The notes under the pieces were generated by a model, which was not told the DNA's origin, made no database searches, and saw only the letters and a list, made by a program, of their open reading frames with translations. From Buttiauxella warmboldiae (GTDB taxonomy: Bacteria > Pseudomonadota > Gammaproteobacteria > Enterobacterales > Enterobacteriaceae), in the NCBI RefSeq assembly GCF_003818135.1, contig NZ_RPOH01000021.1:62001-126000 (forward strand): a stretch of DNA of 64,000 nucleotides, written 5' to 3'. Position numbers and translations under genes: made by a program. Within the stretch, counting starts at the first letter, position 1. The number at the start of each line of letters is the position of its first letter. Below, one piece after another: positions 7,932 through 16,943 of the stretch.

Positions 7932-9279
7932 GCGCAAGCGGCCACAACCACCCCATTCCGTCGAAGCGGAGCAATCGGTGCTCGGTGGGCTGATGCTGGA
8001 TAACGATCGCTGGGATGATATCGCCACGCAGATTTCCGCGCAGGACTTCTTTATCTCCGTGCACCGCACTATCTATAGCCATATGCGAAGTCTGGTCGAA
8101 CAGGGAAATCCCATCGACCTGATTACCCTGAGCGAATCGCTGGAGCAGCAGGAACAGCTTGAACAGGTGGGCGGCTTCGCCTACCTGGCTGAGCTTTCTA
8201 AAAACACGCCCAGCACCGCTAATATCATTCCTTACGCGCAATATATTGCCAGCTACGGTGAGCTGCGCCAGTTGCTGTTACTGGGCAATGAACTGAGCGA
8301 TATGGCAGGCCAGCCGCGCAGCAATGTGGCTGATGTACTGAACTTTGCCGAACAAAAGCTGTTTGCCATTGCGCAGTCGCATCAGGATGGTGGTCTGACC
8401 GATATCAGCGCCTGCTTTGACAGCGTGCTGGCAGGCATCGCTCAGCGCTATGAGGCTGAACGCGGCAGCCTCAGCGGCACGCCGTCCGGGCTGGAACAGC
8501 TAGATGCCCTGACCTGCGGCTTCCAGCCTGGCGACCTGATTATCGCCGCCGCGCGTCCCTCGGTCGGCAAAACCGCTTTCGCCCTGACGCTGTGCGTAAA
8601 CGCGCTCATGCTACGCCCCACGCAGCCGGTGCAAATCTACAGCATGGAGATGTCGGCAGAACAGTTGTTGTTGCGGTTGATTTCTCTGATTGGTCGTGTC
8701 TCACAAACCCGGCTACGCAGTGGCGATCTCAGTGATGATGACTGGCATCAAATAGGCGTCAGCGCCAGTATCCTGATGAATGAATGGAAAGATCGCCTGC
8801 TGCTCGACGACTCCGGGATCCTCACTCCATCGCTGTTACGCAGCCGGGCCAGACGATCGCTGCGCCAGTACGGACTTCCTTCGCTGATCGTGGTTGATTA
8901 CCTGCAACTGATGCGCAGCGGCGGCGCAGAAAATCGCAATCAGGAGATCTCAACGATCTCCCGCTCGCTGAAAGCACTGGCGAAGGAACTCAACTGCCCG
9001 GTACTGGCGCTGTCGCAGCTTAACCGGGCGCTGGAATCGCGCCTTAATAAACGCCCCTGCAATGCCGATCTGCGCGATTCCGGCTCTATTGAGCAGGATG
9101 CCGACGTGATCTTATTCCTCTATCGCGACGAACTGTACGATCCCAACACGCTGGCTCGGGGCATTGCTGAAGTCATTGTCAGCAAACAGCGCAACGGCCC
9201 GGTTGGCACAGTACGCACCCGCTTTATCAGCGATCAAACCCGCTTCGAATCGCTCAGCCAACAGGGAGTGGGAACATGA
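7924..9279 (+). CDS. DnaB-like replicative helicase of the ICE
   Basis: A 451-residue DnaB-family helicase. The N-terminal primase-binding domain starts with the typical PPHSVEAEQSVLGGLMLDN (residues 8-26). The RecA-like domain carries Walker A (ARPSVGKTAF, near 214-223), Walker B (LIVVDYLQLM, near 324) and the arginine-finger region (KQRNGPVGT, near 423). It is slightly shorter than chromosomal DnaB (about 470 residues). ICE-encoded DnaB homologues are found with ParA and ParB in SPI-7/PFGI-1 elements and are thought to serve replication of the excised form. It is embedded in the operon with overlaps on both sides. Confidence 0.95.
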   Translation: MSKRKRPQPPHSVEAEQSVLGGLMLDNDRWDDIATQISAQDFFISVHRTIYSHMRSLVEQGNPIDLITLSESLEQQEQLEQVGGFAYLAELSKNTPSTANIIPYAQYIASYGELRQLLLLGNELSDMAGQPRSNVADVLNFAEQKLFAIAQSHQDGGLTDISACFDSVLAGIAQRYEAERGSLSGTPSGLEQLDALTCGFQPGDLIIAAARPSVGKTAFALTLCVNALMLRPTQPVQIYSMEMSAEQLLLRLISLIGRVSQTRLRSGDLSDDDWHQIGVSASILMNEWKDRLLLDDSGILTPSLLRSRARRSLRQYGLPSLIVVDYLQLMRSGGAENRNQEISTISRSLKALAKELNCPVLALSQLNRALESRLNKRPCNADLRDSGSIEQDADVILFLYRDELYDPNTLARGIAEVIVSKQRNGPVGTVRTRFISDQTRFESLSQQGVGT

Positions 9280-10766
9280 ACAACAAACTGACTTCGACGG
9301 AACTCCAGTCCCGCCTGCTACAGGGCAATTTTGATCGGGAAAGATCGCCCGATGAACGGTTTGCCGACCCGCTGATGGAAACTTCGATGATCGTCACGCT
9401 GGAACAGCTTCGCCCTTACGATCACAACCCCCGGCTGATGCGCAACCCCAACTATGACGATATCAAAGCATCAATTCGCAATCGTGGCCTGGACACGCCG
9501 CCGCCAATCACCCGCCGTCCCGATCAGGAATGGTTTATCATCGCCAACGGCGGCAATACTCGCCTGTCGATCCTCAACGAACTGTGGCGCGAAACGCATG
9601 ATGAACGATTCTGGCGCATTCAGTGTCTGTACAAGCCATGGGCCGGTACATCCGATCAACCCATGCTGGGCGAACTGCGCTGTCTGATCGGCCATCTGGC
9701 GGAAAACGATATGCACGGCAAACTCAGTTTCATCGAGCGTGCACTGGGGATCAACAAGGCGCGGGAACTGTACCAGCAGGTGGAAAAGTGCCAGCTTTCG
9801 CAACGAGAACTGGCGGAGCATCTGAAGAACGACGGCTACCCCATTAACCAGTCACATATCAGCCGAATGGAACAGGCACTGGAATATCTGCTGCCCTGTA
9901 TCCCCGACGTGCTGTACGCCGGAATGGGGCGCTCGCAGGTGGAAAAACTGCTGTCACTGCGGGCGGCATCATTACATCTCTGGCAGCGTCATGCAGCCGA
10001 AGACGCCGATTCCTTTGATAACCTCTTTTCTTCCGCTCTTTCGCTGTTTAACGACCAGCCTGAAGACTTCGCCATCGAGCGGGTGCAGGATGAGCTGCTG
10101 GGGCTGATGAGCCAGCAACTGAACGTTGACTACAACCTGTTATTGCTGGATGTCGATCCTTCCGAGCAAAAACGCCGGGCCGTACTCGGCCCCACGCCGG
10201 AACCACCGCCCTATATTCCACCGGAAGAACCCGAACCGCGCCCGGTAACACGCAGGCGTAAACCCGAAACTGAGGAAGATGGCATTGGTTCGCCAGCTCC
10301 TGTTCCTTTACCTGAGCCAGAAGAAGCACCATCGCTATTATGCGAAGGGACTGAACCCGTTACGGATATCTGGCGTATCCCACAACTGTGGGATACCACG
10401 GAGTCCTTACGATCGGTCAGCGATCGCCTGGCGTGGGATCTTGCTGAATATTACGCCATCGATGATCGGGTGAATTCTAATACCGACGTAAATGGCATTG
10501 GCTTTCAGGTGATGCCATTTACATCAGATCACCCCATGTTCACCCGGCCACAGTCCCGCGCCTGCTGGGCGCTGCTGGCGGCACTCAACGAGATCCCGCT
10601 GACGGAAGAGCTGGCCTCTGCGCTGACGCCTGGACTCTTTTTTCAACGCAATGCGGATGGCTTCTTCTTCAGCGATGAATTCCTTATTAAAGCATTTCGA
10701 CTGATCCGTATTATCCGTCGGATCAAAGAATTACAGCAGGAGGCACAACATGCTGCCAACGATTAA
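9276..10766 (+). CDS. ParB-family protein (TIGR03764-type, PFGI-1 ICE)
   Basis: A 496-residue protein with an N-terminal ParB/Srx-like domain. The element LRPYDHNPRLMRNPNYDDIK (about 46-65) is followed by the nuclease-like core IANGGNTRLSILNEL (about 89-103) and an HTH that includes QRELAEHLKNDGYPINQSH. A proline-rich linker (residues about 308-355) leads to a separate C-terminal domain. It overlaps the helicase gene by 4 bp and the DUF2857 gene by 17 bp. The family is the ICE counterpart of plasmid ParB and is presumed to act with ParA in stabilisation. No parS site was identified. Confidence 0.88.
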   Translation: MNNKLTSTELQSRLLQGNFDRERSPDERFADPLMETSMIVTLEQLRPYDHNPRLMRNPNYDDIKASIRNRGLDTPPPITRRPDQEWFIIANGGNTRLSILNELWRETHDERFWRIQCLYKPWAGTSDQPMLGELRCLIGHLAENDMHGKLSFIERALGINKARELYQQVEKCQLSQRELAEHLKNDGYPINQSHISRMEQALEYLLPCIPDVLYAGMGRSQVEKLLSLRAASLHLWQRHAAEDADSFDNLFSSALSLFNDQPEDFAIERVQDELLGLMSQQLNVDYNLLLLDVDPSEQKRRAVLGPTPEPPPYIPPEEPEPRPVTRRRKPETEEDGIGSPAPVPLPEPEEAPSLLCEGTEPVTDIWRIPQLWDTTESLRSVSDRLAWDLAEYYAIDDRVNSNTDVNGIGFQVMPFTSDHPMFTRPQSRACWALLAALNEIPLTEELASALTPGLFFQRNADGFFFSDEFLIKAFRLIRIIRRIKELQQEAQHAAND

Positions 10767-11289
10767 TCAGGCCGTTTTGTCACAGGTGATACAGGCCCTG
10801 AAGGACGGCAATTTGCGCTATTGCGAAGCGCTGGGTTTTGACCGCGAGGAGCTGAACGAACTGAACGCCCTGACCTTTGAGGAGCTGATGCACCTGGGAA
10901 ACACCTCGGCGCAGTTCCTGAAAATCACCATTAACCACGATGTACTACGCAAGATGCTGGTTCAGGTGCGTCAGGAGCAGAAATTCCAGCAACTGGTCGG
11001 GCAGGCGGTGCAGCTTGGCGGCTCAATAGCGTTAATCAGCCACTACTTCGGGCTATCGACTGCTGAAATCAGCGCCCGCCGTCGGCTTATGGGGATCCAC
11101 GTTCGTCAGGGGCGCAACCAGGTTCCCGGCGAAGAAGAGGAAGCCGCGCTCTGGAATCGCTGGCAGGAGATCAAAGTCGATAACATCGACTCTATTCCAG
11201 CACTGGAAGCCATGATGTTGCTGGCGCAGGAACGTTCGCTCTCACTGACCGTAGTCTGGAATCTGATCCGCCAGTGGGAAAAAAGCTGA
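10750..11289 (+). CDS. DUF2857 family ICE protein
   Basis: A 179-residue helical protein beginning MLPTINQAVLSQVIQALK. It matches the DUF2857 proteins that follow ParB in SPI-7 and PFGI-1 islands. A helix-turn-helix-like stretch is visible around residues 90-125 (LIGSIALISHYFGLSTAEISARRR region), so DNA binding is possible, and homologues are sometimes described as STY4526-like regulators. The start lies inside the end of parB, and an AGGAGG sequence is well placed in front of it. The gene ends 18 bp before the next start. Function is inferred only from family position. Confidence 0.8.
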   Translation: MLPTINQAVLSQVIQALKDGNLRYCEALGFDREELNELNALTFEELMHLGNTSAQFLKITINHDVLRKMLVQVRQEQKFQQLVGQAVQLGGSIALISHYFGLSTAEISARRRLMGIHVRQGRNQVPGEEEEAALWNRWQEIKVDNIDSIPALEAMMLLAQERSLSLTVVWNLIRQWEKS

Positions 11290-11307
11290 GTGACCGAGGG
11301 GAAGATC

Positions 11308-12441
11308 ATGACACCGTATATCCAGGCGCTGATCAACATGACCGGCGACAAACTCCAGCAACGGATGCAAAAGGATCCGACAGCCGCTTCCGATAGCCTG
11401 CTGTTTATGGGCAATCAACATGACACGGTTCCGCGTCGCCTTTTGCAGGATCCGCTGTTATCGCCCAGAGATAAATTCGCCTGGCAGGTAATCCGAATGC
11501 AGGCGCAGGGCAACGGCGGCGCGGTGTTCCCCTCCTACAGCGAATTGCAAATGCAGCTCTCGAACCGTCCGCAGGATGAAAAAGCCTCGCGCAGTACCGT
11601 CAGCCGGGCATTGCTGATGCTGCGCCTGACGCGCTGGCTCAGCCTGTGCCATAAGGCGCGGGATCGGGTATCCGGGCGCATCCTCGGGAATATCTATGCG
11701 TTACATGATGAGCCCCTGAGCGTACTGGACGCCGTGCGCTTTGATGCCAGCTATCTTCATTTGCTGGAGCACTGCTCGCGACATGAAAACAAAAGTATTC
11801 GCGCTACTGCGCAAGGCATTCTGTACGACATTCGCCAGGATACCAGCCTGCGTTATTTATCCTCGCGCATTGAACTGCTGGAAGAACGCGCCCGCTGGCA
11901 GCAGCGCCAGTCTCCAGAGAAGACTAAGCCAGAAACATCCGGTCCCAATACGGTACCAGGCAAAATTTCACCAGGTACCGAATCGGGACTAAGCCGGAAA
12001 CCGGGGCCTGACGGCGTAGTCTCAAATCAGGACCCGGCTTCTGTACGTACTGTATCTACAGATATTTGTAATAGTACTACCGCGCGCGCGAACGACTCAC
12101 CTCCGAACTGGCCGCCGGAAATTCCGTTAACCCATCCTGAAAAACAGCTTGTCTTACAGGCTATGCAAAACCTGCCGTCCCCGCTGCGCCAGGAAGTGCT
12201 TGATGACGCAGCACAACGCGTTGCTCGTGGCGGCATACAAAACCCGCTCGCCTATCTGCTGGCGACGCTACGAAAAGCGCAGGACGGTGAGTTTAATCAG
12301 TATCGGCGCGGCAAAGCGGCGGTACCGGAGTTTGTACCGCCTGTGGTTTCAGAGCCGGAAATACCGGCTGAGCCGCGTAAAAAACGGGATATTAGTAAGT
12401 TGGTTGCGGAGATTCGGGCGCAGTGTCTGGGCAGTGGCTGA
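11308..12441 (+). CDS. STY4528-family ICE replication protein
   Basis: A 377-residue protein of the STY4528 family, annotated in SPI-7 as a pathogenicity-island replication protein. The N-terminal half (MTPYIQALINMTGDKLQQR, then a winged-helix-like segment FPSYSELQMQLSNRPQDEKASRSTVSRALLML in two runs) resembles a replication initiator or regulator. The C-terminal part is a low-complexity linker followed by a helical domain near 260-320. The ATG at 11308 is preferred over the in-frame GTG at 11290 because GGGGAAG precedes it. It is the last gene of the parA operon; the next genes face the other way. Confidence 0.83.
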   Translation: MTPYIQALINMTGDKLQQRMQKDPTAASDSLLFMGNQHDTVPRRLLQDPLLSPRDKFAWQVIRMQAQGNGGAVFPSYSELQMQLSNRPQDEKASRSTVSRALLMLRLTRWLSLCHKARDRVSGRILGNIYALHDEPLSVLDAVRFDASYLHLLEHCSRHENKSIRATAQGILYDIRQDTSLRYLSSRIELLEERARWQQRQSPEKTKPETSGPNTVPGKISPGTESGLSRKPGPDGVVSNQDPASVRTVSTDICNSTTARANDSPPNWPPEIPLTHPEKQLVLQAMQNLPSPLRQEVLDDAAQRVARGGIQNPLAYLLATLRKAQDGEFNQYRRGKAAVPEFVPPVVSEPEIPAEPRKKRDISKLVAEIRAQCLGSG

Positions 12442-12558
12442 TACCAGCGGCATCGAATACGGATGCGGAGCGCCCGCTTCGCACGAAAAAGCTCACCGCG
12501 AATTGAAACCGGATCTTTGTATTATCGACGCTGAATGGATGATCGCTCAAGCGAGCGA

Positions 12559-12855
12559 TCAGGCGGTTTTCAAGCAATTGATGATTTGTGGATCTTGCTC
12601 CAGCAACCTAAGCAGCTTCAAAGCGACGCCGGAAGGAATGCGGCGCTTTAGCTCCCATGACTGAACCAATCCAGTGCTGGCTCCGATAGCCGCTGCAAAT
12701 TCACTTTGTTTCATGCCAAACTCAGTTCGCATCGCCTTTACATCAGGAATGTCATGGCTGTGAACACGGTCAGGGTGCGGCTGAATTTCGCCTTTTTCGA
12801 TGGCGACCATTTCATTCACACCATCAAGTAATTCATTAAACAGTTTGTCGTCCAT
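12559..12855 (-). CDS. NadS-type HTH antitoxin
   Basis: A 98-residue protein with a Cro/C1-type helix-turn-helix (MRTEFGMKQSEFAAAIGAS then TGLVQSWELKRRIPSG, roughly residues 41-75). It matches the NadS family of antitoxins encoded downstream of RelE/ParE-like toxins. The ATG at 12855 is chosen because CGAGGA precedes it; an upstream in-frame start at 12888 would overlap the toxin spacer. The order toxin-antitoxin is the reverse of most type II pairs and is typical of HigBA-like modules. A GATCGCTC inverted repeat at 12541-12560 overlaps the stop codon and may help terminate the transcript. Confidence 0.87.
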   Translation of the reverse strand: MDDKLFNELLDGVNEMVAIEKGEIQPHPDRVHSHDIPDVKAMRTEFGMKQSEFAAAIGASTGLVQSWELKRRIPSGVALKLLRLLEQDPQIINCLKTA

Positions 12856-12899
12856 AAATTTATCCTCGTTATGGAGAGGTGATAACAACGCAGGCAGTG

Positions 12900-13220
12900 T
12901 TAGGTAAGTTTCTGTACTGCTGCTTTAATCAATGCTTTTTGTTTGTCGGTAAGGTTGTCCTGCACGTTTTTTGGGTACATAACGATGAGGTAAATTCTTC
13001 CGCTTTGCGCCGTGACATAATAGATAACCCGTACACCACCTGACTTTCCTGAACCTGGGCGACTCCAGCGAATTTTTTTACACCCGCCAGTACCTGCCAC
13101 CGTATCCCCCTGGTCGTGATTATCCAGGAGATGGGTTTGAAACTCTCGCAATTCATCATCTTGCATGAGTCCTTCCCTGGTCCGGCTAAAGGCAGCAGTT
13201 TCAATAAAAAGGAATTTCAT
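12900..13220 (-). CDS. RelE/ParE-family toxin of the NadS pair
   Basis: A 106-residue toxin of the RelE/HigB fold, beginning MKFLFIETAAFSRTREGLM. Family landmarks are QGDTVAGTGGCKKIRWSRP, then GGVRVIYYVT and IYLIVMYPKN near the C-terminus. These proteins usually cleave mRNA at the ribosome, although some ParE-like members poison gyrase; the target here is not determined. The start at 13220 has a GGGG ribosome site, whereas the upstream in-frame ATG at 13244 has none. The antitoxin gene follows 44 bp later on the same strand. Two identical palindromes at 13253-13298 lie just upstream. Confidence 0.87.
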   Translation of the reverse strand: MKFLFIETAAFSRTREGLMQDDELREFQTHLLDNHDQGDTVAGTGGCKKIRWSRPGSGKSGGVRVIYYVTAQSGRIYLIVMYPKNVQDNLTDKQKALIKAAVQKLT

Positions 13221-13252
13221 TGCCCAGCCCCTTACCTGATACATTGATAATA

Positions 13253-13298
13253 TGCGTACATGGTACGCATGTCAATTCAAATGCGTACCATGTACGCA
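13253..13298. promoter_or_regulatory. Paired palindromic operators of the NadS/RelE module
   Basis: TGCGTAC-ATG-GTACGCA at 13253-13269 and TGCGTAC-CAT-GTACGCA at 13282-13298 are two copies of the same 7-bp-arm palindrome. They are 33-78 bp upstream of the toxin start. This is the expected layout for autoregulation by the HTH antitoxin. Confidence 0.75.
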
Positions 13299-13677
13299 AA
13301 AACTCAATATACACTGACATGCCGACCGAGACAGCTAGCCATCCCTCACCATAAGGTACTGTTTGAGGCGTAAGCTGAACTGACGGGACGTGAACTATTG
13401 AGATAAACAGGAACAACTACTACCACCATACCCCTTATAAAAAACATATCCGGCAGTGGTCCGTCACTTGTCCAGCATCATCTCCATTTTTCTTGTCTGG
13501 CAGGTCAATCATTATATTTATCTGAATTTACGATGAATGAAACTAATAGAGAAGAAAGTTCTTTTCCAACTCTCAACAGAATAAAAACTTGAACAACCGT
13601 TTAATACTAGCGTTGCCGGCCCCGCTTCCAATCAATAAACAAATGATCATGCTACTTTTCAGTTTAAAGGGGCTGGA

Positions 13678-13887
13678 ATGCTTTCTCACCTGGAAGAGAT
13701 CCTGCAATGCCTGCCGCAGGAAACTGATGCGATTACAAGAGTTTCGTTTCTGACCAGTCCTGTTCCTATGGATGGCAAAGGTACAGTAAGAACACCGCTT
13801 GAGATCCTACAAAAGGTTCCATCGGATCAGGAATTGATGCTCTTACGCCGTGAAGCGAATCTTTTTGCTCGCCACATGGCTTCATAA
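13678..13887 (+). CDS. Small hypothetical protein
   Basis: A 69-residue reading frame beginning MLSHLEEILQCLPQETDAI. AAAGGGGCTGGA is well placed in front of the ATG, which is the main reason to list it. I recognise no domain, and there is no signal peptide or membrane segment. It sits alone between the NadS/RelE pair and decayed sequence. It may be a real orphan cargo gene or the 5' remnant of a longer one, since a decayed toxin-like segment follows at 13956. Confidence 0.4.
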   Translation: MLSHLEEILQCLPQETDAITRVSFLTSPVPMDGKGTVRTPLEILQKVPSDQELMLLRREANLFARHMAS

Positions 13888-13955
13888 AAATGGTTCACCG
13901 ACCTGGGTCAGGTTGATGAATTCTGGCAGCATCAAAGCGTCACGTTGAAGTGCAA

Positions 13956-13991
13956 TACATAACGATGAGATAAATCCTTCGGCTTCGCGCC
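13956..13991 (-). pseudogene. Remnant of a second RelE-like toxin gene
   Basis: Thirty-two of 36 bases match the toxin gene at 12976-13011, the part coding for the IYLIVMY region. The flanking sequence does not continue the match, so only a short relic remains. About 330 bp between 13888 and the hipA gene hold no convincing gene. Confidence 0.6.
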
Positions 13992-14119
13992 TAATACAAC
14001 TTCTCTGCTACGTAGTTTAAAAAAATGCCAATACAGGTACCTTCAGTACCGAAAAACAAAAAAATTTAAACCAGTTAGGTGTTCAAACCACCTTAAAATA
14101 GCTTTACTGTCATTAGCAT

Positions 14120-14170
14120 CTATCAATCTGCCATCAATCAATAGGCAAAAGGGTGATGCCAGTGGCATCA
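14120..14170. repeat. Left copy of a 51-bp imperfect direct repeat flanking the hip module
   Basis: Matches 16088-16138 at about 45 of 51 positions, with the last 22 bases identical (from AAAAGGGTGATGCC on). The right end contains the inverted repeat GGGTGATGCC-AGT-GGCATCACCC (14151-14173), which could also terminate transcription. A third, shorter copy (CTATCAAT...AATTAATAGGCAATAAG) follows at 14179-14211. Confidence 0.7.
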
Positions 14171-14218
14171 CCCTAACATCTATCAATCCACTATTAATTA
14201 ATAGGCAATAAGAATGAT

Positions 14219-15496
14219 TCAACGCAGGTGTACGATTGATTCAGGAGCACCTTCAAAAATAAATGGGTTGAGGAATACTCTCCCCCACAAGAAGTTGCGA
14301 TCAACTTCGCTCAATGAAGCCTCACGACATACCTCTGCCCAGTTTTCGTGAACCGTTCGGATACAGTGTGTAATAACGTCAATGGCTTCCTGTTCGCTCA
14401 GCAGAAATTTAGCCGCTGCCGACAGACAAACCGCAAGATTGCTCATTCGGTTTTCACCAATAATTAGCATTTCCTGCGTTGCTTCATTACCAGAACGGCC
14501 CTGAGGACAAATATCATAAGCGGGCGTCAGGCTCAGTTTTTTACCATCCCAAAATGCTGCATGATTTCTGGCGTGATCGTCAGTGTTACCGCAAATAATA
14601 TTAAAAACCAGACGTTCAAACAGTTCTCGTAATGTCTCTTTAGGTGCATCGAAGCGCTGGCGAATAATATCCGTCAAATCCTCATAGCTCGCATATCTTG
14701 CCATCATCTCATCAAGACCAAAAATGGTCAGCGCAGAAACCATCAGGCGGCGCTGCCATCCTGCATGGCTTTGTATACGATCAAAGCGTTCAATAAGTAT
14801 GACGTCTTTACCCGCTGTATGGTGGAGAAGAACAGGCGCTACATTTAACCCAGCACAGGCAGCCAGTCGCATAGCGATATATTCAGCTTTAACAACATTA
14901 TAGGTATCTGTGGAGGAGGAGAATTTTGCAATAAACTTACGATTCCCTGACTCAATCATTGCCTTTGGTCGCGCGCCGCCTAATGAACTACCGTGAAAAA
15001 GCGCTTGTTCCAGCTCAGGAGTTAGCGGTACGCCACTTTCAACCATTGATGCGGCCTGCATTAACTCTTCAAGAGATGCGCTTTGGGACGCACGCGGCAC
15101 ATACTCCGTTGCGGATCGCTGGAAGTCGAGTCCTCCAATACGGTCTGAACCAGACTCAAGCAAATATGTCATTTCGTCCAGTCTGTCAGGATCCGCATCC
15201 CTGCCCTGAGCCCCCATCAACTGGTTAAGGATAACACGACGCCCCTAGGCATTCGGGGCAGCATCACGTAATGCACTTGCCTGCTGTAGACCTGGTGCGG
15301 GAAAAATCGCACCTCGTACCAACGGGAGTTCCGGCTCATAGACAGGGATAGCATCTTCCCGTTCCAGGTAACTTCGCCCGTAGTTGAAGATGAACCTGTT
15401 ACCATCACGAGTTATCGCACCTGCAACAATTGGTTGAGTTGCACCAGGCAACCAGATCCATACATATGCCAGATCGGGACTGTTATCAGAAGTCAT
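14219..15496 (-). pseudogene. HipA-family serine/threonine kinase toxin, split by an amber codon
   Basis: HipA-type kinase toxin. The N-subdomain (83 residues, MTSDNSPDLAYVWIWLPG through ALRDAAPNA) and the kinase domain (GGARPKAMIE, CGNTDDHARNHAAFW, LTPAYDICP) are in one frame, joined by a TAG at 15245-15247. HipA proteins have Trp at this place (consensus DAAPDAWGRR), so a single TGG-to-TAG change explains the stop. Read through, the protein would be about 425 residues, the normal HipA length. Later in-frame methionines could give a 333-residue C-terminal piece without the N-subdomain. HipA phosphorylates glutamyl-tRNA synthetase in E. coli. The toxin is probably inactive unless an amber suppressor is present. 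Confidence 0.88.
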
Positions 15497-15824
15497 CGTT
15501 TATCACCTTTTTGGAGTGATACACCGAGCGTGGCATTAGCGATAAAGTTTTCTCTGCGTTCGAGGTATATAACGTCATCAATGACTGGTCAGGTGTAAAG
15601 AGTGGAACACCGACAATAGTAGCCAGTTCAAATACCGCGCCAATTGCACACCCCATGTCTCCTTCTTCGGCACGATAAACGAGTCCACGCGATACACCTG
15701 CACGTTCAGCCAGTTCTTCAACGGTCAGTTTACGTTCAATACGCGCAGTACGAATCATCAACCCCAGCAGTCGCGCTGCATCACGACTATAACGAGAGTA
15801 GGTTCGGGTAGATGGTTTTGCCAT
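15486..15824 (-). CDS. HipB-like HTH antitoxin
   Basis: A 112-residue Xre-family regulator directly upstream of hipA, overlapping it by 11 bp. The helix-turn-helix spans about residues 26-60 (RKLTVEELAERAGVSRGLVY then RAEEGDMGCAIGAVFELA). It begins MAKPSTRTYSRYSRDAARLL; AGAGG precedes the ATG. HipB proteins neutralise HipA and repress the operon. The reading frame is intact although its partner is interrupted, so it may now act only as a repressor or persist by chance. Confidence 0.85.
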   Translation of the reverse strand: MAKPSTRTYSRYSRDAARLLGLMIRTARIERKLTVEELAERAGVSRGLVYRAEEGDMGCAIGAVFELATIVGVPLFTPDQSLMTLYTSNAEKTLSLMPRSVYHSKKVINDDF

Positions 15825-16087
15825 TACACGCCTCTTTGTTCCATAAACAGATTATTTCGCCACACTACGATCTATTAATGGAACACGCAAATCTCGCCCA
15901 CTTGATGCCAGCTATTGAGTATTGCAAGTGGCATCAGACGTCTGATATTGGCTAAGAGCTAAACAAATAGCTTTCTGACGTGTTCCAGAACAGACGGCTG
16001 TGGTGGCAACACAGATGAAGCGTCTTTTGTGGAGAGATAACGGCAAGGGTACGATTTGATGTAACAGCCACTGACACACATAAATAC

Positions 16088-16138
16088 CTATCAATGCACC
16101 GCCAATCAATAGACAAAAGGGTGATGCCAGTGGCATCA
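16088..16138. repeat. Right copy of the 51-bp direct repeat flanking the hip module
   Basis: Imperfect copy of 14120-14170 in the same orientation. Between the copies lies exactly the hipBA module. Another related palindrome (TTGATGCCAGC...GTGGCATCAG) is at 15902-15937. The rest of 15825-16244 holds no convincing gene. Confidence 0.7.
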
Positions 16139-16244
16139 AAATTTACGACAAACAATCTTCCCGCCTGCGTTTTCGTTTTCCCATTGCTCACAATCCCTCA
16201 CGCTATCACTCTGCGCTGACACCCACCCGCAACAGGAAACAGAT

Positions 16245-16943
16245 ATGTCGGACTACACCTTCAACATGGGTCCCCTGCGTAGTGCGATCCATATTCAGCT
16301 TCACACCCACAATGCCACCCGGCTGTGGATCGGGCGAAGGGCGACCGAGAACGGCCCTGCGCCAATCATCGGGATGCCGCGCTTTATCGAAATCCTCAAC
16401 CAGATACGCATTGCCGCAGAGCATAAGGATCCTTACGCCGACCTGTGGATGCTGCGTATGGAAGAGAAACTGGCGCAGTCGCGTAAGGAGATGCAAATGA
16501 TGCTGGATCAGGCAAAAGCCATGTTCAGCGAATTGCCGGAAGGCATCGATATTGGAAACTGCCTGAATGTTCAGCCCGTCCGTTTTCCCCTGTTTATCAA
16601 CGTACCGCTGGCATATCAGGGTGTTTATCTGCTGACCGATTTCGACCAGCTCGCCCGTCAGCTTTTGCTGGCCTCGCATATCGCCATCATCTCCCGCAGG
16701 GAAATGCACAACCGGTTGAATAACGGCGCAAAGGTTATTCGCAGCGCCTTTGGTCTGGCGCAGAAATATCGGGGTTCCGGTCTGACCCATCAGGACTTTA
16801 TTGACAATACGCCACAGGCCAGAGCCGCTATTGAGCGTTTAGGCCCACTGCCGGAAGCGATACTGAGCGGCAAGCTGCGATCATCGTTTTCATCACTGCT
16901 GCCTGGCAAGGCCGACAATCCCGGAGCTGCCGATGATGAATAA
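16245..16943 (+). CDS. TIGR03761 (PFL_4669) family ICE protein
   Basis: A 232-residue protein beginning MSDYTFNMGPLRSAIHIQLH, which is the family N-terminus of the PFL_4669 proteins found in all SPI-7/PFGI-1 elements next to DUF3158 and STY4534. It has no signal peptide or membrane segment and a helical central part (EEKLAQSRKEMQMMLDQAKA). The function is unknown; the genomic setting suggests replication or DNA processing of the element. Its 3' end overlaps the next gene by 11 bp. It resumes the backbone after the toxin-antitoxin cargo block. Confidence 0.88.
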   Translation: MSDYTFNMGPLRSAIHIQLHTHNATRLWIGRRATENGPAPIIGMPRFIEILNQIRIAAEHKDPYADLWMLRMEEKLAQSRKEMQMMLDQAKAMFSELPEGIDIGNCLNVQPVRFPLFINVPLAYQGVYLLTDFDQLARQLLLASHIAIISRREMHNRLNNGAKVIRSAFGLAQKYRGSGLTHQDFIDNTPQARAAIERLGPLPEAILSGKLRSSFSSLLPGKADNPGAADDE

